NCBI GenBank assembly: GCA_002345205.1
Contig: DDVI01000039.1
Location: forward strand, 1 to 64,000
DNA from: Bdellovibrionaceae bacterium UBA2316
GTDB taxonomy: Bacteria; Bdellovibrionota; Bdellovibrionia; Bdellovibrionales; Bdellovibrionaceae
Reading direction: 5' to 3'
Length of the DNA: 64,000 nucleotides
Shown: positions 1 to 8,892 of the stretch, in pieces
Numbering within the stretch: the first letter of the stretch is position 1
Layout: each line of letters opens with the position of its first letter
Translations under genes and position numbers: made by a program
Notes under the pieces: model-generated
Seen by the model: only the letters and a program-made list of their open reading frames with translations
Databases searched by the model: none
Told to the model about the DNA's origin: nothing

Positions 1-642
1 AATACTTTCGGCCGGGTTAATAATAGAGCCCAGCACCCCATCCTCGCGTGACGTCGACGGCAATTCGTAGAACTTCCAGGCCTCTCCTTTTCCGCCGCCT
101 TCAACTAAAGAGCTTTCCCCATTTTCAACTTCCGACGGAATAGATACTACCACACTAAGCTTGTCATCGTATTTATCGCAACTAACACCCATTGGAAACG
201 CGGGGATTTTTTTTGTTTTATCTGTTGGTACTACACGCACGTTAATTAAGAGCTCTTTACACTTTTCGGAATACAAACGAAATTGTGCATCATTCATAAC
301 TAGTTTGAATTCAGTTTCAGTTTTATCTACGAACTTAACTTTAATTTTTTCTTCGAAAGAAAGGACGTTTACATTTAATACGTTCTTATCTACAACGACC
401 GCAGTCGTTTCACTGCTTTGTTCCGCCGACTCAATGTTCTTAGAAAGCGCAATCGTACCTTTATAAACAAGTCGCCGACCTGGTTTCGAATCTAGTGGCA
501 AAAATGCTAAAGCAAACTTATTAACTGCAGTAGTTTTGTTCCATTTATCGCCCTCTGATTTTTCAAAGACATCGATTCCAGCCAAACTTAAGCATGGCGA
601 AAGCAGTAGAATTAGAATAAGGTGGTGGATTCTAAAGATCAT
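1..642 (-). CDS. Secreted protein of unknown function, partial (3' end outside window)
   Basis: An open frame of 214 codons runs from an ATG at 642 to the window edge without a stop. The N-terminus (MIFRIHHLILILLLSPCLSL...) is a clear signal peptide with cleavage likely near the LAG at residues 21-23, so the product should be exported. The start overlaps the stop of the MotB-like gene in an ATGA arrangement, which implies translational coupling and a shared operon with the stator-like genes. The mature part is rich in Lys, Glu and Val and looks beta-rich; I do not recognise a family. The C-terminus is missing because of the window boundary. A small plus-strand frame at 161-466 is only its antisense shadow. 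Confidence 0.75.
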   Translation of the reverse strand, partial: MIFRIHHLILILLLSPCLSLAGIDVFEKSEGDKWNKTTAVNKFALAFLPLDSKPGRRLVYKGTIALSKNIESAEQSSETTAVVVDKNVLNVNVLSFEEKIKVKFVDKTETEFKLVMNDAQFRLYSEKCKELLINVRVVPTDKTKKIPAFPMGVSCDKYDDKLSVVVSIPSEVENGESSLVEGGGKGEAWKFYELPSTSREDGVLGSIINPAESI

Positions 643-1724
643 TGAATAACCGTAAACTGCCCATCTTTAGCTACTTTAATTGACACTGTCTTTTCTTTTT
701 GTTGCGCAAAGTTCAAAGTAATGTCCGGTAACTTTTCGACTTTTAAATTGTTGAAAACCGATGGTTTGATAATCGCATCTTTTTTATTTCCGTACTGATT
801 ATAGAATTTAAATGTAACTTTGTACGTACCTTCGATCGTTTTGTTTGTTACCCAAGATTCGACGCCTGGTCCTTGAGTACTATCGACCACAAATTCCCCT
901 GGCACATTAGCCATGGTTCTTTTTTTGTAATTAAAGATATTGCCCTTAGGATCTTCGATAATCATATCGATATCGTGCTTTTCTGTTTCCCAACGCACGA
1001 AAATCATCATGAAATGATCATCGTCTTTGATTTTTGGGGTATCATCAATTTTTTGTTTAAGCATGGCATTTTCTCTGGCCAATTCTTTTGATTTTATGTC
1101 CGCAAGTTTAATATTACTTTCTAGCTCAATAAGATTCTTTTTTAGTTTTTTAATTAATTCAACGTCGTCTTTGGATTTACTTAATTGTTTTTGGTCAACG
1201 GCCGCTGCGGCTGAGGTTGAAACTTCAAGTTGCTTAATTTTTTCTTCGAATTCCTTAATTTTTCGCTCTTGCTCTTCTTTTTCATTCGCGACTATGGTTT
1301 GCGCTTCTTCCATCTTTTTTATTTTTTCTAAAGCAACCTTCAACTCTTCTTCATTCTTAACTACTTCAGCTTTTGCTTGAATCAATGTCTCTTCCACTTC
1401 TTTACGTTTTTTTTCTTCTTTTTTCTTGATTTCGATCAGAATATCATCGGCCGCCTGATTCGTTTTAGTCATATTCGTAGGAACAGGTTTTGCTTCTTCT
1501 TCTGAGGATGCCTTTTTCTCGGAATTAAAACCCTCTTGTGAAATCTGCTGAAGAGCTTCTTCCATTTTCGCTTTACTTGAAGTCGATAGAACGTACATCA
1601 TAACGAAAAAACCAAACAACAATGTCATCATATCGGAATAGCTGATCAGCCATTTTTCATCGATATGATTTTCATCATGTTCGTTGTTCGAGTAAAAATC
1701 GTCATCATGTTTATGTTGAGACAT
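639..1724 (-). CDS. MotB-like stator protein with coiled coil and a non-OmpA C-terminal domain
   Basis: Residues 24-50 carry the MotB membrane signature: KWLISYSDMMTLLFGFFVMM, with Asp31 as the expected proton-conducting residue. A Lys/Glu-rich coiled coil follows at about 95-230. Normal MotB ends in an OmpA-like peptidoglycan-binding domain; none is visible here. Instead residues about 240-361 look like a beta-sandwich resembling the DUF2135/YfaP group (RWETEKHDIDMIIEDPKGN, then a DSTQGPG turn and EGTYKV). Known: MotB anchors the stator to the cell wall. Inferred: this unit is anchored or targeted differently, perhaps through the co-transcribed secreted protein. It starts 2 nt after the MotA tail frame and overlaps the next start by 4 nt. 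Confidence 0.8.
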   Translation of the reverse strand: MSQHKHDDDFYSNNEHDENHIDEKWLISYSDMMTLLFGFFVMMYVLSTSSKAKMEEALQQISQEGFNSEKKASSEEEAKPVPTNMTKTNQAADDILIEIKKKEEKKRKEVEETLIQAKAEVVKNEEELKVALEKIKKMEEAQTIVANEKEEQERKIKEFEEKIKQLEVSTSAAAAVDQKQLSKSKDDVELIKKLKKNLIELESNIKLADIKSKELARENAMLKQKIDDTPKIKDDDHFMMIFVRWETEKHDIDMIIEDPKGNIFNYKKRTMANVPGEFVVDSTQGPGVESWVTNKTIEGTYKVTFKFYNQYGNKKDAIIKPSVFNNLKVEKLPDITLNFAQQKEKTVSIKVAKDGQFTVIQ

Positions 1725-1726
1725 GA

Positions 1727-2002
1727 CTATTCCTCTGAGCCTGTCTTAGGAATTTCCAGAACATTTGTTTTATCATGATCACCAACTTTCCCTCCACGAA
1801 TTGAGGTAAGTGGTGCAATCACAGAGTCTTCTTTTTTAGAGTTTGTATTTGGGGTATAACTAGCTAATCCGGAACCCACTATAGGAGACTTAAAGAAAAT
1901 GTTACGTAGATAGACTTGATCGCGAATTGGTAATTGGCTGATTAATGTTTCTGCGATAATTTTTGGTGCTGTACCTTGTTTAATTAGCGATACACCATGC
2001 AC
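1727..2002 (-). pseudogene. Displaced C-terminal part of the MotA-like protein (after a frameshift)
   Basis: This 91-codon frame starts at a GTG with no convincing ribosome binding site. Read upstream in the same frame it continues back as LASEDFFTRSLVVHGVSLIKQG, the kind of cytoplasmic tail (ending in IKQG and a conserved helix) that follows the last membrane segment of MotA. The upstream MotA frame stops with TAG at 2035-2037, and a -1 shift at CGC-TAG would join the two into about 317 residues. I therefore read it as the tail of motA, not an independent gene. The last 55 residues (Ser/Lys/Thr-rich) exceed a normal MotA tail. Confidence 0.6.
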
Positions 2003-2034
2003 GACTAAACTTCGCGTGAAAAAATCCTCAGAAG

Positions 2035-2679
2035 CTAGCGAGCCGCATAATCTGCTAAAGGTAGAAATACAAAGTTCGCAATAGCAATACCCCAGAACGT
2101 GGCCACTAGAGCGACCGCCATCGCATTACCAATCCCGTCCATTCCCGAGGTATTAAGACCAATCATCATTTCGATCATACCTGACGATGCTCCCAACAGG
2201 CCCAGACCTGGTGGAAATTTCGAAATCGAAAGTAGCATTTTGTGATCTTCATTATATCGTTTTTTAAATGAATCGCGACGATTCTTTACAATTAGCAATA
2301 AATCATCATACGACAGGGCGCTTTTTGAAAGCAATTTAAGGGCTTCCTTCAAGAACGGATTTGCGACGGAATAGTTTGATAAAAAACCATGAGGATCCTT
2401 TTTGTACTCTTCAGCGATACGAATTAGATCTGCAACGACGAAAAGGTCTTCAGCTTTCTTTTTGAAAAACAAACCGTAAATTAGGAAATCCAACATCTCT
2501 TTTAATTTGCGAAACGGAAATGCTAGAAGTGTCACACCGAGCGTCCCACCCAAAACTAACATTAGGGCATGCGCATTCAGAAAGATCTCTGGATTTTTAG
2601 AGCCTTTTAAAACTCCAAAAAATAAGACGAAACAAATTATGACTGTACCGAGCAAGGATGATAAATTCATGTTTGCCAC
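2035..2679 (-). CDS. motA: MotA-like stator protein, frame interrupted before its cytoplasmic tail
   Basis: The 214 residues have the MotA layout: two N-terminal membrane segments (about 8-24 and 33-53), a cytoplasmic loop of about 100 residues, then segments at about 155-173 and 182-206. The two conserved MotA prolines are visible in FPPGLGLLGA and NFVFLPLAD. MotA proteins are the membrane part of ion-driven stators working with MotB, whose homolog lies directly downstream. The frame ends at ADYAAR-TAG just after the last membrane segment, and the expected tail continues in the -1 frame to 1727. The start is a GTG preceded by AAGG at a spacing of 9; an ATG three codons in is an alternative. 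Both lie beside a perfect inverted repeat. Confidence 0.75.
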   Translation of the reverse strand: MANMNLSSLLGTVIICFVLFFGVLKGSKNPEIFLNAHALMLVLGGTLGVTLLAFPFRKLKEMLDFLIYGLFFKKKAEDLFVVADLIRIAEEYKKDPHGFLSNYSVANPFLKEALKLLSKSALSYDDLLLIVKNRRDSFKKRYNEDHKMLLSISKFPPGLGLLGASSGMIEMMIGLNTSGMDGIGNAMAVALVATFWGIAIANFVFLPLADYAAR

Positions 2680-2721
2680 AATCGGCTACCTTATTGGAAA
2701 GTTAAGCCAATTGTGGCAAAC
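2671..2721 (-). promoter_or_regulatory. Perfect 12-bp inverted repeat overlapping the motA start
   Basis: GTTTGCCACAAT at 2671-2682 is repeated as its exact reverse complement at 2710-2721, separated by 27 nt. In the motA transcript the downstream arm covers the GTG start codon and abuts the alternative ATG, while the Shine-Dalgarno-like AAGG sits in the loop. A hairpin here could modulate translation of the stator genes or isolate them from the kinase gene ending at 2727. There is no T-tract on either side that would make it a standard terminator. Confidence 0.5.
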
Positions 2722-2726
2722 AGGAC

Positions 2727-4667
2727 CTAGGCCTTTTTGTTGAGTTTCGGCTCTATGGGAAGCTGAATGATAAATTCTGTACCAACGCCAACCTGCGATT
2801 TAACTTGAATATCACCACCATGCTTTTGAATAATTCCATAGGTAATACTTAGACCTAACCCAGTGCCCTGACCTACCCCTTTGGTTGTAAAGAATGGATC
2901 GAAAATTTTATCTAAATGTTCAGGTGTAATTCCATTTCCACTGTCTTGAATTGAAATCTGTACCCAATTTTCTTTTTCTCTGATTAAGCTTACGTGAATC
3001 CAAATTGTGCCGCTTCCTGGAATGGCTTGAATCGCATTGGAAAGCAAATTTACAAATACCTGGCTTAACTGACTGGCAAAACACTTAATCGGCGGAATAG
3101 GTTCATAATCTTTTTTTACTTCTATCCGATTTTTCAATTCACCTTGAAGCAAATTTAGAGTCGCGTCGATCGTTTCTCGAATATCGACTTCTTTTATTTG
3201 TGACTCGTCAATTCTGGAAAAGTTTCTCAGGCCCAGGACTATATCCCGTGTTCGGCGAGCGCCCTCTTCACACGACGAAATTAATTTAGGCAGGTCACTT
3301 ACAATATACTCAAATTCAACTTCGGCTTTTTTCTTTTCTAATGTTGCCGGCTCCTGGCTTGCCGATCTAACTAAATCAATTAGTTTCGCAGAATAATCTC
3401 TAAGGTAACTCATGTTACTGTAAATGAAACTAATGGGATTATTTAATTCATGCGCAACCCCAGCCACTAGCTCGCCTAACGAAATCATTTTTGCCGAATG
3501 AACTAATTTTTTTTGGGTTTCTTTTAATTCTCTGTTGGCGGCTTCAAGGTCTTGAACTTTTTTCTTTAAGTCATTTCTTGCCTGCGAAATATTTATACTC
3601 ATTTGGTTAAAACTTTCTGTGAGCAAACCAATTTCCGTATCATTTTTTACGGGAATGGTAACCGCCTGTTCTTGCGATTCAAAAGAATGGAGCGCATCCA
3701 CGAGATTATTAAGTGGTGCCAAAATCCATTTGCTTGTGATGACAACAAGGATAATTAAAAAAATGATAACTACACCGACCACACTAAAATACGCGAGATT
3801 TATATTCTTTAGCACTTCACGAGAATCTGATTTCGAAACGCCTAAAGATAGTAGGAATCGCGAATGACCCCATTCCATAAACGAAACATAGAAGCCATAG
3901 GGGATATTTTTAATAGGCACTTCGACAATCGGATCTTTACTATAGGCTACAGATTGAATTTTGCTAGAGACACCCGCATCTTGCCATCCCTTAAAACTCG
4001 CTAAAATAATTGTGGTGTCTTCTTTTCCTACGACAAATTCAAGTTTTAAGCGATTTTTAAGTCGATTTATAAATGCACTATCTAAATATATTTTTTGCTG
4101 AATATAGCCTATTGTTTTTTTACTCTGGTTGTTTACACGTGATAACAGAGTTAGCAAAATTCTATCGTTTGCGTACTCGAGTATAGGAATATCTTTCGAT
4201 GTTTTTAAAACTGAAATGTATTTTTCCGACAAAAACGTAGCTTCGCTACCACCAGAGACAGTGATTACATCATTTTTATCGTTCTTAATAACTTTTGAAA
4301 CCTGGCGTGCATCACGATTGAAAAAAATTAACTCAGATGAAAATTCTTGCATGATATATTCGGAAGCCAACTGATTTAAAGTCTGACGATCACTGATTGA
4401 TAGATTGTAAACTAAATAAGGATCTTTTAGATAGCGATCACGGCGAACTTGCAATCCAGATTTAAAATCTGCCAAAATAACTTCGATTTCACGCGAGTTA
4501 ACTGAAAGACGCTGCAACAGTTCCTTGTCTATAGCTTGTTCGTACTTTACCGAAGAATAATAGGCGACAAAAATTAGAGGCAGCAACGATAGCAACAAAA
4601 ACCACATAATAATAATGGTTCGAATCGAGCGCTTTGCTTTTTTACGCTTTAAAACTATTTTTCTCAT
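2727..4667 (-). CDS. Membrane sensor histidine kinase with periplasmic sensor, HAMP, HisKA and HATPase
   Basis: 646 residues. Membrane segments at about 17-38 and 291-312 enclose a roughly 250-residue extracytoplasmic region of the size of a double Cache-type sensor. HAMP follows (about 312-365), then a coiled coil and the HisKA box SLGELVAGVAHELNNPISF with phospho-acceptor His406. The ATPase has the N box (NLLSNAIQAI), G1 (DSGNGI) and G2 (GQGTGLGLS). It should autophosphorylate in response to an external signal and pass the phosphate to a response regulator, but no regulator gene is in this window. The stop lies 48 nt from the motA-like start, so it could be transcribed into the stator genes. 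It begins 21 nt after the anti-sigma-like gene ends. Confidence 0.9.
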   Translation of the reverse strand: MRKIVLKRKKAKRSIRTIIIMWFLLLSLLPLIFVAYYSSVKYEQAIDKELLQRLSVNSREIEVILADFKSGLQVRRDRYLKDPYLVYNLSISDRQTLNQLASEYIMQEFSSELIFFNRDARQVSKVIKNDKNDVITVSGGSEATFLSEKYISVLKTSKDIPILEYANDRILLTLLSRVNNQSKKTIGYIQQKIYLDSAFINRLKNRLKLEFVVGKEDTTIILASFKGWQDAGVSSKIQSVAYSKDPIVEVPIKNIPYGFYVSFMEWGHSRFLLSLGVSKSDSREVLKNINLAYFSVVGVVIIFLIILVVITSKWILAPLNNLVDALHSFESQEQAVTIPVKNDTEIGLLTESFNQMSINISQARNDLKKKVQDLEAANRELKETQKKLVHSAKMISLGELVAGVAHELNNPISFIYSNMSYLRDYSAKLIDLVRSASQEPATLEKKKAEVEFEYIVSDLPKLISSCEEGARRTRDIVLGLRNFSRIDESQIKEVDIRETIDATLNLLQGELKNRIEVKKDYEPIPPIKCFASQLSQVFVNLLSNAIQAIPGSGTIWIHVSLIREKENWVQISIQDSGNGITPEHLDKIFDPFFTTKGVGQGTGLGLSITYGIIQKHGGDIQVKSQVGVGTEFIIQLPIEPKLNKKA

Positions 4668-4688
4668 CCGATGAAAAACCTTAAAGTT

Positions 4689-5723
4689 CTATTTGTTTTC
4701 TGGAGCCGCAGTTTCTGCTTTTACCTCGGCTGCTTTCTCTTCAACCGTGAAGAGCAAGCGTATGATTCCGTCTGGCATCACACGAGGATGGGCTTCTTTA
4801 ACTAGCTTACCCGTGGAGTAATCTTTTAATAATGCTTCAAGTTCACCTAACTTAGCTTCAGGCACTGTAAAGTGGAAATAATATACATTGGGTGTCTTCA
4901 GCCAACCAATTTCCACTTCCCCGGCTTTTTGCCCGCCCAGGTCTTTAATTTTATCTTTAATTTTAGGCGACACGGCTTCGGCATTGGTCACCAAGAATTG
5001 TCCTCGATAAATCCAAGCTCCTGATTTTGAGGATGTCTTTTCAGCAGCTGGCGGCGTTGCAACGGCTACACTAGCTGCTGGTTTGGTCGGAGCCGTTGTT
5101 GGTGTCGGTATATTTGGTGTCGTCGTCGCTAGCGGTTTAGATGGAGCTGACGTCGTAGTAGAATTTGGTTTAGCCGGCGGTATCGTATCTTTCCCAGCAA
5201 CCGTCGTTGGCTGTTTAACTTCTTCGTCCGAGAACTCCGGTCGTTCAACATTTGCCTCAGGCACTTCACCTAAAATCGGCTTTCGTTTACGGTCTACTTC
5301 TGCCACGATAGTCTGGCTATCATTTCCGTCATTTAAATGAATAATTCGATTTAGTGGCAATACATTTAAAACAATAACTAACAGTAACGCTACCACACCA
5401 GCTTCCACCAGCCAGCGAAAACCCAGTGGCCATTGGTGCCAGCGCAAGCGATTAACTATGAAATTTACTTGTGAAGACTGCATTTCAATCTGTTTAATTG
5501 CAGCATCGTTGATTAATGTCTCACTTAGTTTTTCACAATATTGAATTCCATTGATCAATTTTATAAATTCATTTTGCAATTCAGGTGTGGACTCCAAAAC
5601 AGCTTCAACGGCTTTCTTTCTTTCGGGATCTAGGGTATTTCGGGCGTATTCAAAAAGCAGATGATTGGCGACAAAGTCACTCATCTCTCTACTTTTATTT
5701 TTCTTAAGTCTAATAAACTCCAC
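4689..5723 (-). CDS. Putative membrane anti-sigma factor with periplasmic DUF4349-like domain
   Basis: 344 residues. The N-terminal 90 residues (LLFEYARNTLDPERKKAVEA, then PELQNEF) resemble the cytoplasmic anti-sigma fold but lack the zinc-binding His and Cys pair. One membrane segment lies at about 109-129, then a Pro/Thr/Ala-rich linker (about 165-225), then a folded domain (about 235-335) with FHFTVPEAKLGELEALL, as in DUF4349-type proteins attached to anti-sigma regions. The gene lies 16 nt after a sigma-like gene, as expected for a sigma/anti-sigma pair. The GTG start has AGGGG at a good distance; an ATG at residue 14 (MSDFVANH) is the alternative. Function inferred from architecture and neighbour only. 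Confidence 0.6.
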   Translation of the reverse strand: MEFIRLKKNKSREMSDFVANHLLFEYARNTLDPERKKAVEAVLESTPELQNEFIKLINGIQYCEKLSETLINDAAIKQIEMQSSQVNFIVNRLRWHQWPLGFRWLVEAGVVALLLVIVLNVLPLNRIIHLNDGNDSQTIVAEVDRKRKPILGEVPEANVERPEFSDEEVKQPTTVAGKDTIPPAKPNSTTTSAPSKPLATTTPNIPTPTTAPTKPAASVAVATPPAAEKTSSKSGAWIYRGQFLVTNAEAVSPKIKDKIKDLGGQKAGEVEIGWLKTPNVYYFHFTVPEAKLGELEALLKDYSTGKLVKEAHPRVMPDGIIRLLFTVEEKAAEVKAETAAPENK

Positions 5724-5739
5724 GCCTGCCCCTATTAAC

Positions 5740-6207
5740 TTACTTTAATAAAAATGTATTTGATCCAAGTTCCTTAAGGGCACTGGAAATTCTATAGCGA
5801 TGTGTCCCCTGGGAAATATTCAGTGCATTTAAAATATCGTCTTCCGGAACTTTAATTACTAAACCCCAAAGTAGAGATATTAATTCTTTCTTTGAAATAC
5901 GTTTGTGGAATTCCTTCCAAGGACCCAATTCTAAATCTAATGGTAAAATCCAAAACTCACCGACGTTTTTAGTGATGTATACTTCCGTCGTATCACTTTT
6001 TGAATAAAGCTCAGTCGCGATCTTGATCATCATCTTACCGATGTCTACACCGGGCTTTAATTTTTTTAATTTTTCTATAGTTTTAATCGTGTAATGAATC
6101 GATTTTGTTTCGTTCATCAACGAAAAAAAAAAGAACAACGATAACGGGCGAACTAAAGCTTTAACATCAAAGGGATCGTTTTTTAATTTAAGATCCGCCT
6201 TCTCCAT
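5740..6207 (-). CDS. Small sigma-factor-like DNA-binding protein
   Basis: 155 residues. The C-terminal part (PEDDILNALNISQGTHRYRI, residues about 121-140) fits the helix-turn-helix of sigma-70 region 4, where the usual pattern is EIA..LG.S.GTV..R. The N-terminal half is divergent, with a hydrophobic patch (LFFFFSL) and no obvious region 2, so it could be a diverged ECF sigma factor or an unrelated HTH regulator. It begins 2 nt after the mreB stop (TAATAATG-type junction) and is followed by a membrane anti-sigma-like gene. I infer a regulatory module co-expressed with mreB, perhaps sensing envelope state; nothing direct proves this. Confidence 0.55.
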   Translation of the reverse strand: MEKADLKLKNDPFDVKALVRPLSLFFFFSLMNETKSIHYTIKTIEKLKKLKPGVDIGKMMIKIATELYSKSDTTEVYITKNVGEFWILPLDLELGPWKEFHKRISKKELISLLWGLVIKVPEDDILNALNISQGTHRYRISSALKELGSNTFLLK

Positions 6208-6209
6208 TA

Positions 6210-7271
<1,062 letters not shown>

Positions 7272-7332
7272 TTACAGTTATAATTTCGAGTCAAACCAGT
7301 GAAATATACTGGTATTTTGACGTAATATAAAG

Positions 7333-7361
7333 AGTGTAGGTTTCGATAAAATAAGAGTCAA
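7333..7361 (-). promoter_or_regulatory. Predicted sigma-70 promoter for mreB
   Basis: On the minus strand TTGACT (-35, 7361-7356) is followed after exactly 17 bp by TACACT (-10, 7338-7333). This would give a leader of about 75 nt before the mreB ATG at 7253. It is the best -35/-10 pair I see in the divergent gap between mreB and lysC. Confidence 0.5.
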
Positions 7362-7420
7362 TGCAGATATTTATGCAATTTGCTCGAACCGACTCGACCC
7401 AAAAAAACGCTCAGCATCAT

Positions 7421-7448
7421 TCGACTCCGAAATACTCGACTCCGAAAT
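7421..7448. repeat. Tandem direct repeat TCGACTCCGAAAT upstream of lysC
   Basis: TCGACTCCGAAAT occurs at 7421-7433 and again at 7436-7448, with two bases between copies. A weaker related string (CCGACTCGACC) precedes them at about 7389-7399. The pair ends 43 bp before the lysC ATG, just upstream of a TATAAG that could be a -10 element. It may be a regulator binding site or a simple duplication. Confidence 0.4.
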
Positions 7449-7491
7449 TGTCCGCTATAAGAGTCTTCGCTTAAGATCACGTGGAGAAATA

Positions 7492-8847
7492 ATGAAAACA
7501 ATCGTAGTATCTAAATTTGGTGGAACCTCAATGGGCGATGCCCAATGTATGAAGCGTAGTGCGCAGGTTAGCCTTAGCCAAAACGCCAATCTAGTCGTGG
7601 TTTCCGCGACTTCGGGCACGACGAACCTCCTGATTGCGTTGGGGAACAAAGCACTAAGCCATGAATGGTCTCAGCTAGAAACTTTGATTGAAGATATCCG
7701 TAAGCGCCATTTAACGATTGCGGCTGATTTAAAATTAGAATCCAAGGGTCAAACTGATCTTGAAAGCCTATTTCAAGAGCTAGAGTCGATCATCAAGGGC
7801 GTGTTCTACCTAAAAGATTTATCCCTAAAAGCTTTGGATGCGTTGCAAAGTTTAGGGGAGCGGATGTCTTCAGTCCTGTTTGCCCAAGCAATGAGTAATG
7901 AACTCGCTGGTCAAAATCGTAAAGTCATTCTCTACGACGCTCGCGAAATCTTAAAAACAGATGACATGTTTGGAAAGGCAAAACCGAATCAAGACTACAT
8001 AAATAAACACGGTCCTGAGTTTTTTTCGGCCGTCGTCAAAGGCAATGACGTTGGCGTGACTCAAGGATTCATTGGTTCCACAATGGAAGGTCACACGACA
8101 ACGCTAGGTCGTGGCGGCAGTGACTTTTCGGCAGCAATTTTAGCCGAAGGGATCAATGCAACGACATGTGAAATTTGGACGGATGTTACGGGTATCTTAA
8201 CGACGGACCCAAGATTAGTTAAAGAAGCCAAAGTGATTGATGAAATTTCATTTAAAGAAGCCTCTGAGTTAGCTACCTTCGGTGCGAAAGTGCTTCACCC
8301 AGCGACGTTGCTGCCCGCCATCCGTAAAAACATCCCCGTATTTGTCGGCTCAAGCTTCGATGCAAACAAAGGGGGTACATGGGTACGCAAAGAAGTTGAA
8401 AATCAGCCACTGATCCGCGCCATGGCTCTGCGACGAAAGCAGGTTCTAGTGACTCTTTCAACTCCTGAAATGTTACAGACCCATGGTTTCTTGTTCCAAG
8501 TGTTCACTATCTTTAACGATCACAAAGTTTCTGTTGACGCGATTACGACGTCTGAAATCTCGGTATCCATGACACTAGACGAAGTAACATTACAAAATAA
8601 GGAGCTATTTAAAAAATTAGAGGCGATAGCCGAAGTTCACATTGAAGATAATTTGTCCCTAGTATCGTTAATAGGTAACAACATCATCCACACGTCTGGT
8701 TTAGCAAAAAAGATTTTTGAATCGATTCCGGACATTAACGTGCGTATGATTTGTCTTGGAGCAAGCAAACACAATTTCTGCTTCTTAGTAAAAGATTCTT
8801 CTGCTGAAGATGCACTCAAACGTCTGCACAAAGCTTTTATTGCCTAA
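7492..8847 (+). CDS. lysC: Aspartokinase, LysC (AK III) type
   Basis: 451 residues, matching monofunctional aspartokinase III (about 450). It phosphorylates L-aspartate in the first step to lysine, threonine, methionine and diaminopimelate. The N-terminal KFGGTSMGDA motif binds ATP; TLGRGGSDFSAA and EIWTDVTGILTTDPR are the kinase substrate and nucleotide motifs. Residues about 310-450 contain the paired ACT regulatory domains (VSVDAITTSEISVSMTLD), expected to give lysine feedback control. GGAG lies 5 nt before the ATG. It diverges from mreB and stands alone, converging on glpD. Confidence 0.95.
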   Translation: MKTIVVSKFGGTSMGDAQCMKRSAQVSLSQNANLVVVSATSGTTNLLIALGNKALSHEWSQLETLIEDIRKRHLTIAADLKLESKGQTDLESLFQELESIIKGVFYLKDLSLKALDALQSLGERMSSVLFAQAMSNELAGQNRKVILYDAREILKTDDMFGKAKPNQDYINKHGPEFFSAVVKGNDVGVTQGFIGSTMEGHTTTLGRGGSDFSAAILAEGINATTCEIWTDVTGILTTDPRLVKEAKVIDEISFKEASELATFGAKVLHPATLLPAIRKNIPVFVGSSFDANKGGTWVRKEVENQPLIRAMALRRKQVLVTLSTPEMLQTHGFLFQVFTIFNDHKVSVDAITTSEISVSMTLDEVTLQNKELFKKLEAIAEVHIEDNLSLVSLIGNNIIHTSGLAKKIFESIPDINVRMICLGASKHNFCFLVKDSSAEDALKRLHKAFIA

Positions 8848-8850
8848 GTC

Positions 8851-8890
8851 CGCGTGCGGCCGCGTACCTGGCACGGCCTATTTTTAGGCA
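8851..8890. terminator. GC-rich dyad region between convergent lysC and glpD
   Basis: The 45 bp gap holds a GCGGCCGC palindrome and a small hairpin with GCCTA at 8876-8880 and TAGGC at 8885-8889 around TTTT. No long T-tract follows on either strand. Its position between convergent genes suggests transcript termination, but the structure is weak. It shares GCGGCCG and a GTACC-like string with the big hairpin at 55308-55374, which may be chance. Confidence 0.3.
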
Positions 8891-8892
8891 CC

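Noticed and set aside
161..466. 101-codon plus-strand frame at the left edge
   Set aside because: Antisense to the signal-peptide gene coupled to the MotB-like gene; no family similarity.
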